Positions 1-8,304 are shown, numbered from the stretch's first letter. The stretch: 64,000 bases of DNA from JAMBLL01 sp964460075 (GCA_964460075.1 CAYWPC010000012.1:1-64000), one strand, 5' to 3'. Translations and numbers: made by a program. Notes: a model not told the origin generated them from the sequence alone.

Positions 1-1109
1 TTAGGTGGTGGCGATCCAGTCACGTGATCGGCGCCCTTGCCGCTTCGGTTGGAGAAGGTCTGGATGTGGCGATCCAACGCCTCGACGAGGAGATCGCTCT
101 CATCCGGCGAACGAACGGTGAAGCGTAAGTGGTTGCCAAGCGGGTGTTTCGGGGGATACGTGCGTACGACGAGGCCCTCAGAGAGGAGGACCCCGCCGAG
201 TCGACCGGCGTCGGGACCGACATAGCAGAGTATGAAGTTCGTCAAAGACGAATACGCTGTGAGCCCTATGTAGGAGAGCGCTTCGGAGAATCGGTCTCTC
301 TCCCTCGAGATGCGGCGCACGACCCGCTCCATTCGCTGAGGCTCAGCAAGGGCAACAGCGGCGAGCTCGGCGGAAACCGATGAGATAGAACCTGGCGGCC
401 GAACTGCATCGATTTGCCCAATGAGCTCCGGCGATCCGATCGCGAATCCGACACGAAGGCCTGCGAGACCGAACGCCTTGGACATAGTGTGGAGAACGAC
501 CAGGTTGTCGTGGCGTTCGATCCACGCACCCCATCGATCCCCGGAAAACTCGGCATAGGCCGCATCGATGACGACGATCCCTTTGGCTGCATTGATAATC
601 CGAGAGATCGACGTGTTCTCGATTCGGTCTCCTGTGGGGTTATTCGGTATGCAGAGCCAAGTTACGTCGGATGTCTCGGCTGCCTGTCCGAAGGCTTCCT
701 CGGGGAAGGCGAGATCGTCCGAGTACGGAAGTGCAAGGAACTCACCGTGATGCTGCATCGTAGCGATCTCGTACATCGGGTACGTGGGCACGACCGAAGA
801 TCCACGTGTGTTCGGGCCGAGGAACGCCTTTGCGATCAGGAGAATGAGTTCGTCGATTCCCGCTCCGGGAACGATATTTGTAGGTTCGATGTCCAGATAA
901 ATCGCCGCGGCCTGTCTCAGCGGTGCGTACGAGGCGCCTGGATACTCGTTGAGGGCACGGGCCAACGGTGTGACGATTCCAGCGGCCCAGTCCGTCGCGT
1001 ACGGAGACGTGTTGTGGTCGAACCTGATCACTGCAGATTCGAGCAGCCCGAAGCGTTCGGCGATCTCCGCTGTGGTCGGTTGCCACTTGTACTGTGGTGG
1101 TCGGGTCAT
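1..1109 (-). CDS. hisC: Histidinol-phosphate aminotransferase, 3' end cut by window edge
   Basis: A PLP-dependent fold-type I aminotransferase that should convert imidazole-acetol phosphate plus glutamate to L-histidinol phosphate. Visible marks are FDHNTSPY near the N-terminus, NEYPGASY, the CIPNNPTGD loop, the AYAEFSGD aspartate/tyrosine region, the Schiff-base lysine in TMSKAFGLAGLRVGF and the C-terminal arginine in HLRFTVRSP. The frame stays open through position 1, giving 369 codons so far; HisC is usually about 350-370 residues, so only the end is missing and the last 15 or so residues are unconserved. The ATG at 1109 has no clear Shine-Dalgarno site and follows a strong hairpin. HisC and the related aromatic aminotransferases are hard to separate from sequence alone. 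Confidence 0.86.
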   Translation of the reverse strand, partial: MTRPPQYKWQPTTAEIAERFGLLESAVIRFDHNTSPYATDWAAGIVTPLARALNEYPGASYAPLRQAAAIYLDIEPTNIVPGAGIDELILLIAKAFLGPNTRGSSVVPTYPMYEIATMQHHGEFLALPYSDDLAFPEEAFGQAAETSDVTWLCIPNNPTGDRIENTSISRIINAAKGIVVIDAAYAEFSGDRWGAWIERHDNLVVLHTMSKAFGLAGLRVGFAIGSPELIGQIDAVRPPGSISSVSAELAAVALAEPQRMERVVRRISRERDRFSEALSYIGLTAYSSLTNFILCYVGPDAGRLGGVLLSEGLVVRTYPPKHPLGNHLRFTVRSPDESDLLVEALDRHIQTFSNRSGKGADHVTGSPPP

Positions 1110-1120
1110 CGTGCATTCGT

Positions 1121-1154
1121 GAGAAGGGGCGTAACTGATGCTACGCCCCTTCTC
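1121..1154 (-). terminator. Hairpin between the surface-protein gene and hisC
   Basis: A perfect 13-bp inverted repeat (1121-1133 and 1142-1154) with an 8-nt loop lies between the stop of the surface-protein gene and the hisC start. There is no T tract on either side, so this is a probable terminator of the U-less kind common in high-GC bacteria. Because it ends 11 nt before the hisC ATG, it could also affect hisC expression. Confidence 0.6.
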
Positions 1155-1173
1155 ATCGTTCTCTAGCCAGGAG

Positions 1174-3215
1174 TTACGCTGACGCGTCTCCGTCCTCCCG
1201 TTTCCCGATCGTCAGGAGAAGCGCGGCACCGCCTGCGATCACCAGAGCTATGGCGATTGCCAGGATGACGTCTGCATCAATTCCCGTGTTGGGCAGCGTC
1301 GCTACGACACCGAAGTCGGCGTCGATGTAGGTCTGGCCTTCGACCAGGTTGATCGTGAACGATCTTGCAGTCGTGATCCTGAGGCTACGCTCGTTCGGTT
1401 CCGCGATCGAGCTGAGGATGAGCTCCACCTTGTACGTTCCAGGGTCGAGTGCCGCGAACAGGTACCGACCGCTGGCGTTGGTCGTCGCGTAGAGCGTCGA
1501 GTTGTCAGGCAGTGTTAGGCGAACTTGAGCTCCTGCGATTCCCTTCTCGCCATTGTCTTGCACGCGGTTGTCATTCTCGTCTGACCACACCGTGTCGCCG
1601 ATCGTTGCCGAGGCTGCGACGAGGGTCGTACCGATGATCGCATCATCGGTCGCGATGACCGTTGTTCCCGAACCGATACCCGTAGCGATGGCGACGTTCG
1701 TGAACGTCCACGTTGGCGTACTCGGCGTGTGAGGCGATACGCACGTCTCCGTTGCTGAGGCGCCTACCGCCAGGCTGCCGACCAGCCAGTTGCAGTCGGG
1801 TACCAGGGCATCGCTCACTATCACGCTACTGAGCGGGACATCTCCCGTGTTCGTGACCGTGATCGTCCACGTCACTTCGGTCGTTTGGCCACCTGGGATC
1901 GCCCCGGGGATCGCCCCGGTGTCAACGGTCTTGACGATATTGATCGCCGGGTTCAGTGTTGGCGGGATTGTCGTTCCAAAGTAGTAAGACCAGTCGTCAT
2001 CAGTCACTTGTCCTGTGCCACCCGAGCCGTCGCTCTTTGCGTAGTCGCCCGTAACGGTCCCGATATTGGCGTACTGACCCAACAGGGCGGTGCCGTTCCT
2101 TGTGCAGGTGCTCGATGCACCGATGGCGAGACTGCCGATTGCACAGATGGTGCCGATCTTGTTGTCGGTTACAACGACATTGGTGAGCTCGACGTTGCCG
2201 GTGTTTCTCACGATGTACGTCCATGTCACCGTCGATCCGACCTGGATCTGTGGTCCGGTTGGTGTGTCGGCGTCCTGCCCATTCGTCCACTTTTGAATGT
2301 CGACGGCAGGATTCAGCTCTGGTGGCCTAGACGTCCCAAAGTAGTGTGACTTGTCGCTGTCGGAGACTCGGCCCTNNNNNNNNNNNNNNNNNNNNNNNNN
2401 NNNNNNNNNNNNNNNNNNNNNNNNNNNNNNNNNNNNNNNNNNNNNNNNNNNNNNNNNNNNNNNNNNNNNNNNNNNCGGCGTCCTGACCATTCGTCGACTT
2501 CTCAATATCGATCCCAGGTTTGTCCGTCGGCTCGGGAGGTGGTTCGGGCGAATTCGTGCTGCCACAGGGTTTCTTGCCGTCTTTCTGGATCGAGTACGAC
2601 AACACCCTCCACTCCGTGTCGATTCCTGCCACGGGCCCTTCCTTCTCGCCCCAGCCTCCGGCAAAGGTGTCGGAGCAGGACAAGTGGACGATCACTCCAG
2701 TGGGATTGGTCGCCGACGAGCCACCAGCACCTGGAATGAGTACGTTCCAGCCGTTAGTGAAGGACCCGGAGATCGTCGTCGTCGTTCCGTCGGTGTGCTC
2801 GAAGGTGAACGAGTACGTACCGGACTTGTTGGAGTCGTCCTNNNNNNNNNNNNNNNNNNNNNNNNNNNNNNNNNNNNNNNNNNNNNNNNNNNNNNNNNNN
2901 NNNNNNNNNNNNNNNNNNNNNNNNNNNNNNNNNNNNNNNNNTCTTGTTGGAGTCGTCCTTCTTGTTGGAGTCGTCCTTCTTGTTGGAGTCGTCCTTCTTG
3001 TTGGAGTCGTCCTTATCCTTCTCGGAGAAGGCGACCACCGAGAGTTCATTCGTTGTGTCCGACGCAAGCGTCGAGGTCGACGAAGAGGACTCCTCGGTCG
3101 CTCGCGCTGATGAAGCAGGGAGCAGGGCCACGGTGGCAGTAGCGAGCAGTGCTGCGAGTACAGCCGTGAGTAATCGTCGATAGAACCCACTACGTGGGAG
3201 CCATGTATGTGGCAT
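1174..3215 (-). CDS. LPXTG-anchored repeat surface protein, interrupted by two assembly gaps
   Basis: One gene broken by two N runs that also break the frame, so the nominal 100-nt gap sizes are wrong. N-terminal part (2942-3215): signal peptide with RRLLTAVLAALLATATVALL and a probable cut after ASSARA, then an acidic stretch and KKDDSN repeats. Middle (2476-2841): a beta-rich region ending in GIDIEKSTNGQDA. C-terminal part (1174-2375): DUF11-like repeats beginning DIQKWTNGQDADTPTG, a SdrD-B-like domain (IGDTVWSDENDNRVQDNGEK), then the sorting signal LPNTG (1282-1296), a hydrophobic helix and a short charged tail. The ATG at 3215 is chosen for the GGAGGAAGG site just upstream and the signal peptide that follows. 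It should be exported and linked to the wall by a sortase; no sortase gene is in the window. Ligand or role unknown. Confidence 0.85.
2376..2475. other. Assembly gap (100 N) between DUF11-type repeats
   Basis: Exactly 100 N, the usual placeholder for unknown length. The protein on the N-terminal side ends in STNGQDA and the C-terminal side soon repeats WTNGQDADTPTG, so the missing DNA most likely contains one or more near-identical repeats of about 110 residues. The reading frame does not continue across 100 nt. Confidence 0.95.
2812..3012 (-). repeat. 18-bp tandem repeat encoding KKDDSN
   Basis: On the right of the gap four consecutive 18-bp copies (plus-strand core ttcttgttggagtcgtcc) are visible at about 2942-3012; at least one more copy sits left of the gap near 2830. 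They encode lysine/aspartate/asparagine/serine hexapeptides just after the mature N-terminus of the surface protein, probably a flexible charged stalk of variable length. Confidence 0.85.
2842..2941. other. Assembly gap (100 N) inside an 18-bp tandem repeat
   Basis: Exactly 100 N flanked on both sides by copies of the same 18-bp unit, so the assembler probably stopped in the repeat. The frame differs on the two sides, which shows the real gap is not 100 nt. Confidence 0.95.
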
Positions 3216-3600
3216 GTACCTTCCTCCACCCTTCGTCGGACCGAGCGATGCGCACGGCCCCTTCGACCCGAGCCCCAAGTCGTAGGTTCTGAACTGCTAT
3301 GCCCTGGAAGCCCTTACCAGGGACATATTCTGCATCCTTACTGAATGAATGCCGAAACCACACCAAATCTCATCGGTCCGGTGCTCGTTTCGGATTCTGG
3401 AGCAAATGTACCGCTACGAATTGTGGTCGGCAAGTACCAATCGGTGGTGGTGGAGGTGTCTAGTCACTGTCCAGGCACGTGGGTCGGCAGCCAAGGATGC
3501 CAACAACTGAACCAGTTCGAGGTTGCCACGTGTCGAGCGGCGCGCGTGTTGACGGTGTCCTAGGCGAACTACATTCTTGTGCTGCCGCTACCTTGGAGTC
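3216..3600. other. 385-bp divergent intergenic region
   Basis: This separates the surface-protein gene (minus) from the CsaA-like gene (plus) and should hold both promoters. A 6-bp inverted repeat CCCTGG/CCAGGG with a 9-nt spacer lies at 3302-3322, about 90 nt upstream of the surface-protein start. A possible plus-strand promoter is TTGACG at 3549-3554, 17 nt, CATTCT at 3572-3577. A 72-codon open frame at 3345-3563 has no recognisable content and is probably chance. I see no riboswitch or tRNA here. Confidence 0.5.
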
Positions 3601-3933
3601 ATGGACGGCCCGACGATGCAAGACTTCCTGGACATGAAGCTCGTCATCGGCACGATCGTGCGATGCGAACCGAATGCTGCGGCTCGTAATGCAGCGCTGA
3701 GTTTGTGGATCGACTTGGGATCGGCGGGAATCAGGCAGGCGTCAGCACGGATCACGGATCTGTACGAGCCAAAGGATCTTGTCGGGTGTCAGATTGTTGC
3801 TGTCACCGGTTTTGAGCCGATTCGGGTTGGCGGTTTCCGGTCTGACGTGCTGGTGATCGGCGGACTTACAGATAGTGGAGTTGTGCTCCTGATGCCTGAT
3901 AGGTCCGTGCCACCAGGAACGCCGATTGCGTGA
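3601..3933 (+). CDS. CsaA-like tRNA-binding-domain protein
   Basis: A 110-residue stand-alone OB-fold of the tRNA_bind family, the length typical of CsaA. Recognisable features are the start DFLDMKLVIGTIVRCEPN, the central LWIDLGSAGIRQASARI and the C-terminal GGLTDSGVVLLMPDRSVPPGTPI. In Bacillus, CsaA is an export-related chaperone; related domains sit on tRNA-binding proteins such as MetRS, so the role here is open. The ATG at 3601 fits family length and has GGAG 3 nt upstream. Its last 145 nt overlap the 3' end of the convergent nuclease gene, an unusually long coding overlap. Confidence 0.8.
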   Translation: MDGPTMQDFLDMKLVIGTIVRCEPNAAARNAALSLWIDLGSAGIRQASARITDLYEPKDLVGCQIVAVTGFEPIRVGGFRSDVLVIGGLTDSGVVLLMPDRSVPPGTPIA

Positions 3934-5540
3934 CGTCCAGCTAGTTTCGGGATCGCCCACACTGGTACAGCGAGCGTACCCTCGACGGTGAGCAGACGCG
4001 TTCCAGGTTTGCTCAACCATTTCCATAGAAGCATCGCCTCGTCTATTGCGACCATCGAGGGCGGGATATTCTCCTGACCGCGTGGCTCCGGCAACGTGAA
4101 TGGGGCTGTGGCGGACGTGAGCCACGCTGCTGCGAGTCGCCCACGATCGATTGTGAGCGACACACCGTCCACATCGGATGCTTCGATATGTTGTGCCTGT
4201 TGGAACGTCGTCCACACCCTCGACCGTTCGACAGCGCGCGACAAAGCCTTCCAGCGGTCTCTCACGGCGGCAGCGTCCTCGAATCGTTGGAGGTCGACGA
4301 GTCGCAGCATTCGCTCCTGCGTTCTCTCGATGAGCAGTGCGGGCCTTGCAACACCGTCGATGAGCTCGTCGACGATACCTCCATAGGTGTCGGGTCCGGT
4401 CGTACCGTCACATGGGCACACCGCCTGACTGAGACCAGCGAACCCGCAACCCTGCCCTCGTGATGTGCAACGACGAATGCGGGTCGAATCCCACAGGGCG
4501 TGTTGTACAGCCCGTGCCGCCCGCTGCGAGCGGAATGGACCGAGCAGCACGGGCGATAGCGCCGGCGTCCTGGTGACCGTGAGCCGAGGAAAACGCTCGT
4601 TCGTCAGACGAACCCAGTGGAGCGACCTCGGCGGCAGTGACCTCCGATTGTAGATAGGACGGTCCTGTGCAATAGCTCGCAACTCCAGTACAGCGGCCTC
4701 GACCTCGGCGCATGTCTCTCGATAGTCGATCGTCTCTAGGTCACGCAGCATGTCATCGATCCGTCTGCGTTCGTCCCCTCCGAAATATGACCGAACCCGC
4801 GTGCGCAGGTTGGTCGCCTTTCCAACATACATTGCTGTACCCGTTCTGTCCCGGAACGTGTACACACCAGGAGAGCGCGGCAAGCCCTGAGTGAGCGCGA
4901 GCTTTCCGATAGCTCGTGATCCCTTGATCGTGGGAAGAGCGAGAAGATCGTCCAAGTGTGTGACGCCGATTGCGCCAGCTCGCTCGAGCAGCGACCAGAA
5001 GACATGGGCCGTTGCTAACGCGTCGTCCAGAGCGCGGTGGTTGGGTGTAGCGGGCGATCCGAGGTATGCGGCAAGGTGAGACAGCTTCAGGCTGCGAACG
5101 TCGCTGCGAATGAGTCGCCGTGCCAGGCGCAGCGTGTCGGTGTGTCGGTTGGTCAGCTGCCCGTATCCGAGTCGGACGGCCGCTGCGTTGAGAAATGAGA
5201 TGTCGAATCGGACATTGTGTCCGACAAGCACCGCATCGCCGATGAACTCAAGGAACGACGGAAGGGCCTCTTCGATCTCTGGGGCGTCGATCAGCATTGC
5301 ATGTGTGATCCCTGTCATAACGGTCACCGACGGCGGGATAGCGCTTCCCGGGTTAACGAGGGTGTGGAAAGTCGCGGTTCTGGCACCTCCGAGATACTTC
5401 ACGGCACCGATTTCAGTTATTGCACACGTATCGGGCGACAGACCCGTCGTCTCGAGGTCGAAAACGCAGAACGGCACAGCCGAGAGCTCAGTGCCGAGTT
5501 CTTCGAATGATCGCTGAGCTCTTGAATCCACGAAGCGCAC
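3789..5540 (-). CDS. DEDDh exonuclease fused to a UvrC/Cho-type GIY-YIG nuclease
   Basis: A 583-residue two-nuclease fusion. Residues about 25-190 are a DnaQ-like 3'-5' exonuclease with VFDLETTGLSP, the VLVGHNVRFDISFLN motif and HRALDDALATAH, the DEDDh set. Residues about 215-310 are a GIY-YIG domain with SPGVYTFRDRTGTAMYVGK and NLRTRVRSYF, the same form as in UvrC and Cho. The rest resembles the middle of UvrC with a cysteine-bearing GCGFAGLSQAVCPCDG stretch. Such fusions are known in actinomycetes and are thought to act in DNA repair. The GTG at 5540 gives the longest frame; GTG 5531 would fit a leaderless transcript from TACAGT (5539-5544). A LexA box lies just upstream, so SOS induction is likely. 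Confidence 0.88.
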   Translation of the reverse strand: MRFVDSRAQRSFEELGTELSAVPFCVFDLETTGLSPDTCAITEIGAVKYLGGARTATFHTLVNPGSAIPPSVTVMTGITHAMLIDAPEIEEALPSFLEFIGDAVLVGHNVRFDISFLNAAAVRLGYGQLTNRHTDTLRLARRLIRSDVRSLKLSHLAAYLGSPATPNHRALDDALATAHVFWSLLERAGAIGVTHLDDLLALPTIKGSRAIGKLALTQGLPRSPGVYTFRDRTGTAMYVGKATNLRTRVRSYFGGDERRRIDDMLRDLETIDYRETCAEVEAAVLELRAIAQDRPIYNRRSLPPRSLHWVRLTNERFPRLTVTRTPALSPVLLGPFRSQRAARAVQHALWDSTRIRRCTSRGQGCGFAGLSQAVCPCDGTTGPDTYGGIVDELIDGVARPALLIERTQERMLRLVDLQRFEDAAAVRDRWKALSRAVERSRVWTTFQQAQHIEASDVDGVSLTIDRGRLAAAWLTSATAPFTLPEPRGQENIPPSMVAIDEAMLLWKWLSKPGTRLLTVEGTLAVPVWAIPKLAGRHAIGVPGGTDLSGIRSTTPLSVSPPITSTSDRKPPTRIGSKPVTATI

Positions 5541-5546
5541 TGTAAT

Positions 5547-5560
5547 CGAACAGGTGTTCG
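5547..5560 (-). promoter_or_regulatory. LexA (SOS) box
   Basis: CGAAC-AGGT-GTTCG, matching the Gram-positive/actinobacterial LexA consensus CGAAC-N4-GTTCG with both half-sites exact. It lies 6 nt upstream of the GTG of the exonuclease/GIY-YIG gene, directly upstream of a possible minus-strand -10 (TACAGT, 5539-5544), so a bound repressor would block that promoter. It is 63 nt from the start of the divergent gene and could affect that too. Confidence 0.75.
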
Positions 5561-5611
5561 CATCGGCGGTTAGCCGCTCGGTTTCACGTTCGATCAGTGG
5601 TGGCTGGCCAG

Positions 5612-5623
5612 TAACGTTAGGGA
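5612..5623 (+). promoter_or_regulatory. Possible leaderless -10 element
   Basis: TAACGT at 5612-5617 is followed by 6 nt and then the ATG of the DsbA-fold gene. That spacing would place transcription start at or next to the A of the ATG. There is no good -35 element. Confidence 0.3.
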
Positions 5624-6124
5624 ATGCGATTTGACGGGCGAGTGTGGTTTGATTTCACAAACCCTGCCGTGTGGCGGTTCTATCGGTTCATCCGGGCGTT
5701 CGTTGATGCTGGCAACAGCGCAAGTCTCGACTGGGTGCCGCTGTACAACGGCATGGAGGCCGAAGCTATGTCTGTGTTCATCTCGCTGCCATCACCGGCT
5801 GACCGGGGACAGTTCCTTCATGGCCTCCTCAGAAGCGTTCATCTCGATGGTGCAGACGCAAACGACACCTTTGTCGTACGACGAGCACTCGATACCGCCG
5901 GACTTGGAGAGCGTGATGTGGGGCCGGAAATCGACGCGCTCGAAGCAATGGCGCAATCCGCTGCAGAACTCGGGGTGACAGACACACCCACGCTGTACAA
6001 CCACGGTCCCGTGATGCATGTCGTTCTCAACATTGTCGCAAGCACAGGAGACGTTGAAGCGACCGCACGCTCAATTGTGTCGGTCCTTGAGAGCGATGGC
6101 ATCTGGAGGCTCTCCAAGCCCTGA
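5624..6124 (+). CDS. DsbA-fold protein lacking catalytic cysteines
   Basis: 166 residues that resemble the DsbA / 2-hydroxychromene-2-carboxylate isomerase branch of the thioredoxin fold. The N-terminal strand VWFDFTNPAVWRFYR stands where the CxxC helix begins, a long helical insert follows, and the C-terminal LGVTDTPTLYNHGPVM carries the cis-proline threonine pair (TPT). There is no cysteine anywhere in the protein, so it cannot be a disulfide oxidoreductase; a glutathione- or mycothiol-independent binding or isomerase role is possible. There is no signal peptide. It is divergent from the nuclease fusion and convergent with the RNA methyltransferase. Confidence 0.6.
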   Translation: MRFDGRVWFDFTNPAVWRFYRFIRAFVDAGNSASLDWVPLYNGMEAEAMSVFISLPSPADRGQFLHGLLRSVHLDGADANDTFVVRRALDTAGLGERDVGPEIDALEAMAQSAAELGVTDTPTLYNHGPVMHVVLNIVASTGDVEATARSIVSVLESDGIWRLSKP

Positions 6125-6173
6125 TCCGCGTCGAAGCGTCTGGCGTGGATGTCAGCTCGCTGCTACGCGAACA

Positions 6174-6959
6174 CTAAGCCGAAGCCCCGTGGTCGTGGCT
6201 GCGTTGACGAGCGGCCTCGGCGAGGAAGATACCTGCGCTGACTGAGGCGTTGAGCGAGTCTGCAACACCTTGCATTGGAATGCGGGTTGGTGTTCCCAAC
6301 CGGAGCCAGGATTCGTTGACTCCCGAGTGTTCGGCGCCGATGACGATGCTGGTCGGCCGAGTCAAGTCGATCGACCACAGAGCGACACCTTGTGGATCCG
6401 GGTGCGCTATCACCACTTGCGTGTTGTCTGCACACCAATCGATCGCTGCATCGCGCTCGGCGACCGCGATGGGAGGGGAGAACAGAGATCCCTGTGCAGA
6501 GCGAACTACGTGGGGATTCGTGAGGTCCGTGCCCAGGGATGCACCGAGGAAGGCCGCACCGAGAGCATCGCAGGATCGAAGGATCGCACCTATGTTGCCT
6601 GGCTTCTCGATGCCATCTCCGACAAGAACGACTGCCGGCTTCGCTGGGGAGAAATTCGAGATGCGATGATCCGGCCTATGTGCGACCAACGCAACGCCGT
6701 CGGGGTGTTGCCTGTTGGAAAGGGCATCGAACACTCGCTGGCTGACGCTAACGGCACTCGGGTGGGTGAAGTTGCTCGGTGCGTAGGTTCGGCAGACGAT
6801 CACGTCTACGATCTCGACGAGGTCGAGGGCACGCACAACTTCTCTCACTCCTTCGATGACGAACAGACCAGAGTGATCTCGCTCACTTCGCTTGGAGAGC
6901 GACAACCAGAACCGCACTCTCGGGTTCCGCGTGCTCTCGATGTCAGCCGTTGCGGTCAT
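6174..6959 (-). CDS. SpoU/TrmH-family RNA 2'-O-methyltransferase
   Basis: 261 residues with a small N-terminal substrate-binding region (SRNPRVRFW-like start, FVIEGVREVVRAL) and a C-terminal trefoil-knot SPOUT domain. The three family motifs are present: EKPGNIGAILRSCDALG, SIVIGAEHSGV and MQGVADSLNASVSAGIFL. This arrangement is typical of enzymes that methylate ribose 2'-OH in 23S rRNA or tRNA using S-adenosylmethionine. The target nucleotide cannot be told. A pair of palindromic sites lies upstream. Confidence 0.87.
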   Translation of the reverse strand: MTATADIESTRNPRVRFWLSLSKRSERDHSGLFVIEGVREVVRALDLVEIVDVIVCRTYAPSNFTHPSAVSVSQRVFDALSNRQHPDGVALVAHRPDHRISNFSPAKPAVVLVGDGIEKPGNIGAILRSCDALGAAFLGASLGTDLTNPHVVRSAQGSLFSPPIAVAERDAAIDWCADNTQVVIAHPDPQGVALWSIDLTRPTSIVIGAEHSGVNESWLRLGTPTRIPMQGVADSLNASVSAGIFLAEAARQRSHDHGASA

Positions 6960-7028
6960 GGGTCATTGTTGCTCGAATCGAATCACGAACACGACTCTAT
7001 GGACGAACGCGCGTGTAGAACGACGCGT

Positions 7029-7074
7029 GGGATCACGTGATCCCGGGAGCCGAACGCTCGGTGATCACGTCACC
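7029..7074. promoter_or_regulatory. Paired palindromes upstream of the SpoU gene
   Basis: A perfect 16-bp palindrome (gggatcacgtgatccc, 7029-7044) and a related imperfect copy (ggtgatcacgtcacc, 7060-7074) share the core GATCACGT with starts 32 bp apart, close to three helical turns. The second overlaps the kynU stop codon. The arrangement suggests a dimeric-protein operator for the SpoU gene about 70 nt away; a terminator for kynU is the alternative, though there is no T tract. Confidence 0.35.
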
Positions 7075-8300
7075 CGTTGTCTGGCTTCGGGAAACGACAG
7101 GTAGTCAGCGGTGTCCATCACGTCGGCGATCGTATCAAGTGCTTGCTCGACTTCTGTGAAGCTCGTATAGAGCGGGGTAAAGCCAAAGCGGATGAGATCA
7201 GGAGGGCGAAAGTCCGGAATCACCCTTCTGCTGCGTAACGCCTGGGAGATCTGATAGGCGTGGTCATGGCGCAACGTGATGTGTGACCCCCGCATCCGAG
7301 GATCCAGCGGAGTGACGACGGTGAAACCGCTGTCGTCACTTGAGCGGATCCCATCGAGAAACATTTCGGTGAGAGCGATGCTCTTTGCCCGGATGAGGTC
7401 GATGCCTGCTTCCACGGTCAGATCGATCCCGACGCCAGCCGCGACGAGGGAGATCATCGGGGGAGTACCAACAACGAAGCGCCGAATCGTTGGGGATGGA
7501 TCGAATCCCTGCGCCATGGCGAAAGGGTCTGTATGGCCGTACCAACCGGCGATCGGTTGCTCAAGAACTGACTGGAGGTCGCTGCGCACGTATATGTACC
7601 CGGGAGCGCCCGGTCCTCCATTGAGGTGTTTGTACGTGCATCCGACGGCGAGGTCTGCATTCCAATCGTTGAGTGCCACGGGTACTGATCCGGCCGAGTG
7701 GGCGAGGTCCCACACCATGAACACGTCGTGGGCGTGGGCGATCGACGTCACAACAGCGCCGTCGAGCATCGCGCCAGATCGATAGGCAACGTGGGACAGC
7801 GAGAGAACACCGACGTTGTCAGCCAATGCCTCTTCGATCTGATCAGCTGAGGGATCCTCAGGGAGAAAGATCAGGCGCCCACCGTGGGCATTCGCAACAG
7901 TCTTGAGTATGTATCGGTCTGATGGGAAATTTCCTCGATCGGTAACCACATTGCATCGTTCGCTCGCTCGGAGGCCAGCGAACGCAGCCTTGTAGAGGTT
8001 CACCGACGTTTGATCGCAGAGGACGACCTCGCCGGGTGAGGCACCGATCAGCGGTGCGAGCCGGTCTCCTACTTCGACACCCTGATCGATCCAGTGTTCC
8101 CATCCGAGGACAAGCTCACCGGCCCACTCTTCCTCGACCAACTTGCGGGTTGCGTTGACTGTTGCTGTGGGAAGTCGACCGAGAGAGTTGCCGTCGAGAT
8201 AGATGAGGTCATCAGATATGACGAAGCGCGAACGAAAATTCGCAAGCGGATCCGTTGCGTCGCTGTGGGCCGCGTCGCGGTTCGTTGGGGTTGTGTTCAC
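7065..8300 (-). CDS. kynU: Kynureninase
   Basis: 411 residues, the normal size for this PLP enzyme, which cleaves L-kynurenine to anthranilate and alanine. Diagnostic stretches are IYLDGNSLGRLP near the N-terminus, DRGNFPSDRYIL, MVWDLAHSAGSVPVAL with the PLP-binding aspartate, the Schiff-base lysine in GCTYKHLNGGPGAPGYIYV, and GWYGHTDPFAM. The GTG at 8300 follows the SAM synthetase stop by 4 nt, so the two are cotranscribed. No tryptophan dioxygenase or kynurenine formamidase lies in the window, so the source of kynurenine is unseen. Confidence 0.93.
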   Translation of the reverse strand: MNTTPTNRDAAHSDATDPLANFRSRFVISDDLIYLDGNSLGRLPTATVNATRKLVEEEWAGELVLGWEHWIDQGVEVGDRLAPLIGASPGEVVLCDQTSVNLYKAAFAGLRASERCNVVTDRGNFPSDRYILKTVANAHGGRLIFLPEDPSADQIEEALADNVGVLSLSHVAYRSGAMLDGAVVTSIAHAHDVFMVWDLAHSAGSVPVALNDWNADLAVGCTYKHLNGGPGAPGYIYVRSDLQSVLEQPIAGWYGHTDPFAMAQGFDPSPTIRRFVVGTPPMISLVAAGVGIDLTVEAGIDLIRAKSIALTEMFLDGIRSSDDSGFTVVTPLDPRMRGSHITLRHDHAYQISQALRSRRVIPDFRPPDLIRFGFTPLYTSFTEVEQALDTIADVMDTADYLSFPEARQRVT

Positions 8301-8304
8301 GCTT

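Noticed and set aside
20..223. Possible frameshift at the end of hisC
   Set aside because: A first reading suggested a lost base near 150, but the five-C run was miscounted; the correct frame is continuous.
742..1116. 124-codon minus-strand frame beginning near the hisC start
   Set aside because: It is a frame shadow of hisC; the frame from 1109 reads as an intact aminotransferase through position 1.
2942..3012. CRISPR-like array from the 18-bp repeats
   Set aside because: The units are directly adjacent with no spacers and code for an in-frame hexapeptide repeat.
3345..3563. Open frame of 72 codons in the 385-bp intergenic region
   Set aside because: No ribosome site, no recognisable motif, and several rare features for this genome's coding style; more likely promoter DNA.
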